DNA of 6,766 nt from Mollicutes bacterium (lineage in GTDB: Bacteria > Bacillota_I > Bacilli_A > Izemoplasmatales > Izemoplasmataceae), in the NCBI GenBank assembly GCA_003551455.1, contig PUMR01000016.1, positions 1 to 6,766 on the forward strand. Reading direction: 5' to 3'. Within the stretch, counting starts at the first letter, position 1. Every line of letters starts with the position of its first letter. The translations under genes were made by a program, and so were the position numbers. Positions 1-4,507 of the stretch are shown piece by piece. The notes under the pieces are model-generated. The model ran no database searches. It had not been told where the DNA came from and saw nothing but the letters and a program-made list of their open reading frames with translations.

Positions 1-924
1 GTACTCCGGTCCGCCGCCTTCGACCTTTTCGGTCTTCGAATAGCGGCCGCAGCCGATGGGACAGCGGTGACAAGCTTCGCGGCGGACGAGATACTTCTCG
101 GCGAGGGTCTCGCCCGAGGTCTCCTCGGCGCCGTCGAACACACCGGTCTGGAAGTTCCGCGTGGGGTAGGCGCCGATGCCGTTGATGACGTTGACGAGCA
201 CGGCGGTGCCGTAGGTCGGCAACCCTTCGCCCGTGACGGGATTGTCTTTGAGTTTCTGTGTGGAAGCCTTGTTCTTCTCTTTGACCTTCTCTTCGTCGAA
301 GAGGTCGACCTTGTGTTTTCCACGAACCTGGATGGCTTTGAGGTTCTTGCTGCCCATGACGGCGCCGACGCCGCTTCTTCCGGCCGCCCGGTCGCCATCA
401 TTCATGACGGAAGCGATCTTGACCTGCTTCTCCCCTGCGGGGCCGATGGAGAGGACATTGGTGTGCTTGTCGGTCGTGAGCTTTTCGGTCGTCTCGCCGA
501 CATACTTGCCCCAAAGGCCGCTTGCGTCCTTGATTTCGACCTTGTCCTCGTCGATGGCGAGATAGACGGGCTTCTCGCTCTTGCCTTCGACGATGATGGC
601 GTCATAGCCGGCGTATTTGAGTCTCGCACCCCAAGTGCCGCCGGAGTTGCTCGAGGCGATGGTGCCCGAAAGGGGCGACTTGGTGACGACCATATAGCGG
701 CCGCCCGTCGGTGAAGGTGTGCCCGACATCGGGCCGTTGGCGAAGACGATCTTGTTGTCGGGGCTCAAGGGATCGACTTTCGGGTCGATCTCGTCATAGA
801 GGAGCTTGGTGCCCAGACCGCGCCCACCGACGAACTTTTTCGCCATCTCGATATCGAGGTTCTCCACGTTGGTCTTGCCTTCGGTCAGATTCACACGTAA
901 CAACTTACCCATGTAACCAAACAC
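1..924 (-). CDS. aor: Aldehyde:ferredoxin oxidoreductase (tungstopterin enzyme), N-terminal half, cut by window edge
   Basis: Reading the minus strand from GTG 924 gives 308 open codons to the window edge, about half of the roughly 600 residues usual for the family. AORs are cytoplasmic enzymes that oxidise aldehydes to carboxylic acids (or run in reverse) with ferredoxin, using a bis-pterin tungsten cofactor and one [4Fe-4S] cluster. Visible: an N-terminus of family type (FGYMGKLLRVNLTEG); GGRGLG at 33-38; the pterin-domain stretch NGPMSGTPSPTGGRY at 63-77; SNSGGTWG at 92-99; RAAGRSGVGAVMGSKNLKA at 179-197; and Cys285, Cys288 and Cys292 in CHRCPIGC, three of the four cluster ligands. The fourth lies beyond the edge. 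GTG 924 is preferred because AAGGGGG (934-940 on the minus strand) lies 9 nt upstream; ATG 912 would be 21 nt away and would remove the conserved FGY. It is divergent from the tup-moe operon and probably consumes its product. Related family members such as FOR or GOR-type enzymes are possible; the substrate cannot be read from this half. Confidence 0.93.
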   Translation of the reverse strand, partial: MFGYMGKLLRVNLTEGKTNVENLDIEMAKKFVGGRGLGTKLLYDEIDPKVDPLSPDNKIVFANGPMSGTPSPTGGRYMVVTKSPLSGTIASSNSGGTWGARLKYAGYDAIIVEGKSEKPVYLAIDEDKVEIKDASGLWGKYVGETTEKLTTDKHTNVLSIGPAGEKQVKIASVMNDGDRAAGRSGVGAVMGSKNLKAIQVRGKHKVDLFDEEKVKEKNKASTQKLKDNPVTGEGLPTYGTAVLVNVINGIGAYPTRNFQTGVFDGAEETSGETLAEKYLVRREACHRCPIGCGRYSKTEKVEGGGPEY

Positions 925-965
925 GATTCGAATCCCCCTTGGTTCATATTTGTTCTTCACTCTTC

Positions 966-994
966 ATTATACTAATAAAAGCAATCCTACTCAA
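966..994 (-). promoter_or_regulatory. Sigma-A-type promoter for aor
   Basis: On the minus strand a -35 element TTGAGT (989-994) and a perfect -10 element TATAAT (966-971) are separated by exactly 17 bp. Transcription would begin near position 959, giving a 5' leader of about 35 nt before GTG 924. The leader is too short to hold a riboswitch aptamer, so aor is not under the RNA control seen on the other side. Assigned by consensus match only. Confidence 0.7.
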
Positions 995-1009
995 TATGTA
1001 TATAATCGT

Positions 1010-1030
1010 ATTTTCCCATAAACGGAAAAT
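1010..1030. repeat. Hyphenated inverted repeat, candidate operator
   Basis: ATTTTCC (1010-1016) and GGAAAAT (1024-1030) are perfect inverted copies separated by the 7-nt spacer CATAAAC. The repeat lies between the aor -35 box (989-994) and the expected -35 region of the tup promoter (near 1047). This would suit a dimeric regulator acting on one or both promoters. No U-tract follows either arm, so it does not look like a terminator. The cognate protein is unknown and the site may be a chance palindrome in AT-rich DNA. Confidence 0.35.
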
Positions 1031-1045
1031 TTCTCGATATGGTCG

Positions 1046-1075
1046 GTATCATTCGCCTTCCATTTACGCTATAAT
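1046..1075 (+). promoter_or_regulatory. Promoter for the tupABC-moeA-moeA-moaA operon
   Basis: A perfect -10 hexamer TATAAT lies at 1070-1075, just before the riboswitch. No good -35 box stands at the right distance: GTATCA (1046-1051, spacer 18) is a weak match to TTGACA, so the promoter may need an activator or rely on its -10. The expected transcription start is near 1082, which makes an untranslated leader of about 160 nt containing the aptamer and terminator. Confidence 0.6.
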
Positions 1076-1084
1076 GGGATTGGA

Positions 1085-1184
1085 AAGTGTTCCGAGTCGT
1101 TCAGCCTACGGTATAACGGCCATGGCTGACGACCGACAGGGTGCGGAGGGAAACGTCCGTGCCTCCCATGCTTGGAAAGGGACC
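1085..1184 (+). promoter_or_regulatory. Moco-family riboswitch aptamer (possible tungsten-cofactor variant)
   Basis: The RNA would have the layout of the Moco RNA motif found ahead of moaA in Escherichia coli. Closing helix P1: GTTCC (1089-1093) pairs with GGGAC (1179-1183), including one G-U pair. Helix 2: GTCG plus TCAGCC (1096-1106, one bulged T) pairs with GGCTGA plus CGAC (1124-1133). It encloses TACGGT...GGCCATGG, which resembles the conserved ACGGT...GGCCGTG segment. Helix 3: GTGCGGA (1141-1147) pairs with TCCGTGC (1156-1162) around a GGGAAACG loop. Flanking segments ACAGGG (1136-1141), CCTCCC (1162-1167) and TTGGAAAGG (1172-1180) match the conserved core CAGGG...CCTCCC...TGGAAAGG as I recall it. 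The location before tungstate-uptake and cofactor genes agrees. Compared with the E. coli example the domain between P1 and CAGGG is shorter and seems to lack one extra hairpin; published work on the class proposed compact variants as Tuco sensors. Recognition is from memory of the motif, not a model search. Confidence 0.85.
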
Positions 1185-1221
1185 GGGTTTTCCTTTCTTT
1201 GCGTTGGGGAAACCCCTTTTT
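1185..1221 (+). terminator. Intrinsic terminator, expression platform of the riboswitch
   Basis: GGGTTTTCCT (1185-1194) pairs over 10 bp (two G-U pairs) with GGGGAAACCC (1206-1215), with an 11-nt loop. The stem is followed by C and then TTTTT at 1217-1221. It begins right after the aptamer's closing helix and ends 19 nt before the tupA start, so it would stop transcription before the first gene. A competing hairpin is visible: GAAAGG (1175-1180, conserved aptamer core) pairs with CCTTTC (1192-1197), extended by G1181-T1191 and G1174-T1198 wobbles. It uses both the P1 3' strand and part of the terminator 5' arm, so it can serve as antiterminator. The geometry predicts OFF with ligand and ON without. 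Confidence 0.78.
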
Positions 1222-1240
1222 CGTGGAAAGGACAAGCCTC

Positions 1241-2035
1241 ATGCTAAAACGGGTCTTGGTCATCCTGACGATTATGACGACGGCTATAGCGCTGGCCGCC
1301 TGCCGGGCGGAACGTTTGACGATCGTGACGACGACATCCCTCGAGAACAGCGGGCTTCTCGATGAAATCCTCCCCCATTTCGAAGCCGAATACGGGATGA
1401 AAACACGTGTGGTCGCCGTGGGAACGGGGGCGGCCCTCGAGATGGGAAGGCTCGGGCAGGCCGACATCCTGTTGGTCCATGACGAAAAAATGGAACTCGC
1501 GTTCATGGGAGATGGCTACGGTGGACAAAGAGAGACCTTCGCTCACAATGACTTCCTCATCGCGGGGGCGGACGCCTTGTCCGCGGACTCGCTCGCGGAC
1601 GCTTTGCTCTCGTTGCACGACAACCACACGTTCTACTCGCGCGGAGACGATTCGGGCACCCACGTCAGGGAGCTTCATCTTTGGAAGAGCCACGGATATG
1701 ACCCCGCCACGTTCGGCCGCTGGTACAAAGAGACGGGACAGGGGATGGGCTCGACGTTGAACATAGCCGCTTTGGCCGGGGGCTACACCCTGACCGACAG
1801 GGGGACGTATCTCGCGCTGCGTCAAGAGCTCGACATCACGGTCGCCTATGCCGAACCCGAAAACGAAGACTTGCAGAACCCCTACAGCATCATCAAGGTC
1901 GCGACATCCGTCCGCGGCGGCGATGGGGATGCCGCCCGGCGGTTCTTCGCCTGGTTCACTTCGGCGGCGACCCAAGAGCTGATCGGCGAATACCGGGTGG
2001 ATGGCGAACGACTCTTCATCCCCGAGGAGGAATGA
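1241..2035 (+). CDS. tupA: Tungstate ABC transporter, substrate-binding lipoprotein TupA
   Basis: A protein of 264 residues that captures tungstate outside the membrane and hands it to TupB. Residues 1-20 form a lipoprotein signal peptide (LKR, a hydrophobic stretch, then LAA-C with Cys21 as the lipidation site), fitting a Gram-positive-type surface lipoprotein. TupA hallmarks: TTTSLENSGLLDEILPHFE from residue 30, whose TTTS forms one oxyanion-binding loop; VGTGAALEMGRLGQADILLVH (60-80, split by me only for description); HNDFLIAG (102-109); SRGDDSGTHVRELHLWK (133-149), the second anion loop; and GGYTLTDRGTYLAL towards the C-terminus. These distinguish it from ModA and WtpA. ATG 1241 is chosen because GGAAAGGA (1225-1232) lies 8 nt upstream and the signal peptide then begins correctly. 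An in-frame TTG at 1172 would lie inside the riboswitch and add 23 residues before the signal. First gene of the operon, directly controlled by the riboswitch-terminator. Confidence 0.94.
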   Translation: MLKRVLVILTIMTTAIALAACRAERLTIVTTTSLENSGLLDEILPHFEAEYGMKTRVVAVGTGAALEMGRLGQADILLVHDEKMELAFMGDGYGGQRETFAHNDFLIAGADALSADSLADALLSLHDNHTFYSRGDDSGTHVRELHLWKSHGYDPATFGRWYKETGQGMGSTLNIAALAGGYTLTDRGTYLALRQELDITVAYAEPENEDLQNPYSIIKVATSVRGGDGDAARRFFAWFTSAATQELIGEYRVDGERLFIPEEE

Positions 2036-2722
2036 ATGATGATTGCGGAAGGCTTGAGAACCGCTTTCGAACTGCTTGTGTCGTTGGATTGGGAGATCTA
2101 TCAGATCATCCTCTTGTCTTTGGCAATCTCTTTGTCGGCGACGCTCGCCGCCGGTGTGCCCGGGGTGCTTTTCGGCATCCTCGTCTCCATCGGCCGCTTC
2201 AAGGGGAAAAGGATCGTGAAAGTCCTCCTCTTCACCTTCATGGGGGTGCCGCCGGTCGTCATGGGGCTTGTCGTCCTTCTGCTCGCGGTGGGTCCCTTGC
2301 GCCCCTTCGATCTCGTCTTCACCCGGACGGCGATGTTTTTCGCGCAATTCCTGCTCGTGCTCCCCATCATCGCCGGAAGCATCATCATCACGAGCGAGAA
2401 GACACAGGTACGGACGTTGGAGACGGCGACAACGCTCGGTGCGAGGCGCATGCAGAAAGTGGCCCTGCTCATGAGAGAGACCAAGCCCTTCATCTTCATG
2501 AGTCTCATCCTCGCTTTCTCCCGCGCCATCGCCGAGGTCGGGGCGGTGATGCTCGTCGGCGGCAACATCAAAGGCGAGACGCGGGTCATGACGACTTTCA
2601 TCGCCATGAACACGTCCATGGGGCAGTTCGGGACATCGATCGCCATGGGGATTATCCTCCTTCTTCTCGCTTTTCTCGTCCACTTCGCCCTGTCGCGCTT
2701 CCGGAGCGATTTCTATGGTTAG
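2036..2722 (+). CDS. tupB: Tungstate ABC transporter, permease TupB
   Basis: A 228-residue inner-membrane channel subunit. Hydrophobic segments that would span the membrane lie around residues 22-54, 60-86, 98-119, 152-174 and 198-217. The cytoplasmic coupling (EAA-type) loop that docks on the ATPase is ETATTLGARRMQKVALLMRE at 129-148, with its conserved Gly at 135. It is followed by FSRAIAEVGAVMLVGGNIKG (161-180) and ETRVMTTFIA, a stretch typical of TupB-type permeases. The start codon follows the tupA stop with no gap (TGA 2033-2035, ATG 2036). AGGAGG (2025-2030) inside the end of tupA lies 5 nt from ATG 2036 and 8 nt from a second in-frame ATG at 2039, so either may be used and translation is probably coupled. 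Confidence 0.93.
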   Translation: MMIAEGLRTAFELLVSLDWEIYQIILLSLAISLSATLAAGVPGVLFGILVSIGRFKGKRIVKVLLFTFMGVPPVVMGLVVLLLAVGPLRPFDLVFTRTAMFFAQFLLVLPIIAGSIIITSEKTQVRTLETATTLGARRMQKVALLMRETKPFIFMSLILAFSRAIAEVGAVMLVGGNIKGETRVMTTFIAMNTSMGQFGTSIAMGIILLLLAFLVHFALSRFRSDFYG

Positions 2723-3290
2723 TCTACAGAATGTCGCGGTGGAATATCCCGCTTTGCGCATCGCTTATGAAGACTATTTGTTTCCCGAAAAGGCCGTGAC
2801 CGTCGTCACAGGCAAGAACGGCACGGGGAAGACGACGCTCTTGAAGGCCATCGGCGGCTTGATCAGCCACGAAGGTAAGATCGAGAAACGGGGGTTCGCG
2901 ACCCTCCATTTCCAAGACCCCGTCCTTTTCGACCGTTCCGTATACAAGAACATCGTCTATCCGCTCGAAATCCGTGGTCGCGATGTGACAGACTATGAAG
3001 AGCGTATCCATGAATATGCCCGTCTCATGGGCCTTGAACAAAAACTCCACGAGAACGCCAAGGCGCTCTCTTCGGGCCAGAAGATGAAAGCATCCTTCCT
3101 CAGGAGCGTCATCTTCGCGCCGGAGATCCTCCTTCTCGACGAGCCCACGACGCACCTCGACATCGAGTCGATCCAAGAATTGAAGACCATGGTGTGCAAG
3201 CTGAAAGAGACGATGACCATCATCCTCGTCTGTCACGACCAGGCTTTCAACGAAGCCGTGGCCGACGATTACTACCACTTGGGAGGTTGA
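2715..3290 (+). CDS. tupC: Tungstate ABC transporter, ATP-binding protein TupC
   Basis: A 191-residue cytoplasmic ATPase that powers TupB. Motifs in order: Walker A GKNGTGKTT (33-41), Q-loop Gln67 in HFQDP, ABC signature LSSGQK (118-123), Walker B ILLLDEPTTHLD (138-149) with catalytic Glu143, and switch histidine His174 in VCHD. It ends about 16 residues after the histidine, so there is no C-terminal regulatory domain such as the molybdate-binding TOBE domain of ModC. The signature has Ser at the third position where LSGGQ is usual, and the helix after it (KMKASFLRSVIF) lacks the common QR-A-ARA pattern; the other motifs are intact, so it is probably active. The start overlaps the tupB end by 8 bp (ATGGTTAG), with a weak GGAG near 2702-2707, which suggests translational coupling. 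Confidence 0.9.
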   Translation: MVSLQNVAVEYPALRIAYEDYLFPEKAVTVVTGKNGTGKTTLLKAIGGLISHEGKIEKRGFATLHFQDPVLFDRSVYKNIVYPLEIRGRDVTDYEERIHEYARLMGLEQKLHENAKALSSGQKMKASFLRSVIFAPEILLLDEPTTHLDIESIQELKTMVCKLKETMTIILVCHDQAFNEAVADDYYHLGG

Positions 3291-3292
3291 AC

Positions 3293-4507
3293 ATGTTACA
3301 GGTGAAAAGCCTCGAGGACGCCTATGCAATCCTCAAAAAAACAAGCAAGGATCTTCACATCAAAACGGAGCGGATCGCCGTCGAGGTGGCCCTCGACCGG
3401 GTGGCCGCCACCGATGTCACGGCCGTGGAGGAAGTGCCGCATTTTGCCCGTTCGGCGGTCGACGGCTATGCCGTCGATCACAGGTCCGTCGCGCTCGCTA
3501 GCGAGAGTTCGCCCGTGCCCTTGAAGTGTCAGGGCGCCGTCGCGATGGGAAAAGCGGCTGATAAGGAAGTCGCCAAGGACACCACCGTCTATGTGCCGAC
3601 GGGCGGGCACATCCCGGAAGGGGCCACGACGATGGTGATGATCGAGGACACCGAAGAAGTCGGCGAAGAGATCCTCATCAAGCGGGCGGCCTCCAAATGG
3701 GAGAACATCCAAAAGAAAGGTAGCGATATGCGGCAAGGGGATGTGCTTTTGAAAAAGGGAGAGAAAGTGACTTCCCGCACCGTGGGTGCTTTGAAGGCGG
3801 TCGGCATCGAAGAGGTCGAAGTGTACGAGAGACTGTCCGCCGCCCTCATTTCCACAGGCGACGAGATCGTGACCGGAAAGCCGGCAATCGGCGAAGTGCG
3901 CGACATCAACACCTTCACCCTGTCGGCCACTTTGCAAAAACGGGGCGTCCGCCTCACAGGAAAAACCGTCATCAAAGACGACCCCGCCCTGTTCCGCGAT
4001 ACCATCACCAAAGCCTTGGCAGAGAGCCACATCGTCTTCATCTCCGGCGGGAGCTCCGTCGGGGAGGAGGACTACACCCGGAAAGTGTTAGAGGACATCG
4101 GCGCCGAGATCCTGCTGCACGGACTCGCCTTGAAACCGGGAAAGCCGACCATCATCGCCACGAAGGACCAAAAAATGGTCATCGGTCTTCCCGGTCATCC
4201 GACCAGCGCCTATGTCGTCCTCCATCTCCTCTTCCCCTCGATCATGGAGGCTTTCACGGGGCTGAAAGAAAGGGAACATCCGCCCTTCGAGGGTGTATTG
4301 GCGACGAACGCGCCCGGAGCGCCGGGCAGGACCTTCTGTCAAGTCGTGGAACTCGAAGCGGGTGATCCGTTCCTCGTGCGACCCCTGTTTGCGAAATCGG
4401 GCGCCATCAACGCCTTGAACCGGGCGCATGGCTACATCGTCATCCCCGCCGGGACGGAAGGGTTCGCCAAAGGACGCCGGGTCAAGGTGTATGGATTGGA
4501 GGATTAG
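3293..4507 (+). CDS. moeA: Molybdopterin molybdenumtransferase MoeA, first copy
   Basis: A 404-residue cytoplasmic enzyme of usual MoeA length. MoeA inserts molybdate or tungstate into adenylylated molybdopterin. Seen: RSAVDGYAV (53-61) with Asp57; PTGGHIPEGATTMVMIED (102-119); NIQKKGSDMRQGD (138-150) with Asp145; STGDEIVTG (187-195); ISGGSSVGEEDYT (250-262) with Asp260; KPGKPT (281-286); GLPGHPTSA (298-306); and domain IV ending KSGAINALNRAHGYIVIP. The acidic residues expected around the metal/pterin site are all present. ATG 3293 lies 2 nt after the tupC stop, with GGGAGG (3281-3286) 6 nt upstream. Reading frames beginning further up inside tupC are not needed. Its place directly behind tupABC favours tungstate as the metal in this cell, but the sequence alone does not separate W from Mo use. 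Confidence 0.93.
   Translation: MLQVKSLEDAYAILKKTSKDLHIKTERIAVEVALDRVAATDVTAVEEVPHFARSAVDGYAVDHRSVALASESSPVPLKCQGAVAMGKAADKEVAKDTTVYVPTGGHIPEGATTMVMIEDTEEVGEEILIKRAASKWENIQKKGSDMRQGDVLLKKGEKVTSRTVGALKAVGIEEVEVYERLSAALISTGDEIVTGKPAIGEVRDINTFTLSATLQKRGVRLTGKTVIKDDPALFRDTITKALAESHIVFISGGSSVGEEDYTRKVLEDIGAEILLHGLALKPGKPTIIATKDQKMVIGLPGHPTSAYVVLHLLFPSIMEAFTGLKEREHPPFEGVLATNAPGAPGRTFCQVVELEAGDPFLVRPLFAKSGAINALNRAHGYIVIPAGTEGFAKGRRVKVYGLED

Noticed and set aside
67..714. Plus-strand open frame of 215 codons
   Set aside because: It is opposite the aor gene, whose minus-strand frame shows conserved AOR motifs throughout. No ribosome binding site or recognisable product.
1001..1006. Second plus-strand TATAAT as a promoter -10 box
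   Set aside because: No -35-like hexamer lies 16-18 bp upstream, and it is part of an AT-rich stretch. The box at 1070-1075 directly before the riboswitch fits better.
994..1010. ModE-like half site (TATATAATCG)
   Set aside because: Only one half resembles the ModE box, and no matching inverted half is found at the right distance. AT-rich DNA produces such matches easily.
1206..1221. Short GGGG-AAA-CCCC hairpin before TTTTT as the terminator by itself
   Set aside because: A 4-bp stem with a 3-nt loop is weak. The longer pairing of 1185-1194 with 1206-1215 uses the same U-tract and explains the sequence better.
1172..1240. N-terminal extension of tupA from TTG 1172
   Set aside because: The extension would be encoded by the aptamer core and the terminator hairpin, and would place 23 residues before a well-formed lipoprotein signal peptide. 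ATG 1241 has a good ribosome binding site.
1244..2761. Long minus-strand open frame (505 codons) opposite tupA and tupB
   Set aside because: It lies antisense to tupA and tupB, which carry clear family motifs. Its translation is low-complexity, rich in Asp, Glu, His and Arg, without any recognisable domain. It is a by-product of GC-rich codon usage on the other strand.
3194..3292. N-terminal extension of the first moeA into tupC
   Set aside because: The extra 33 residues overlap the end of tupC in another frame and have no MoeA similarity. ATG 3293 has GGGAGG at 6 nt and begins with a normal MoeA N-terminus.
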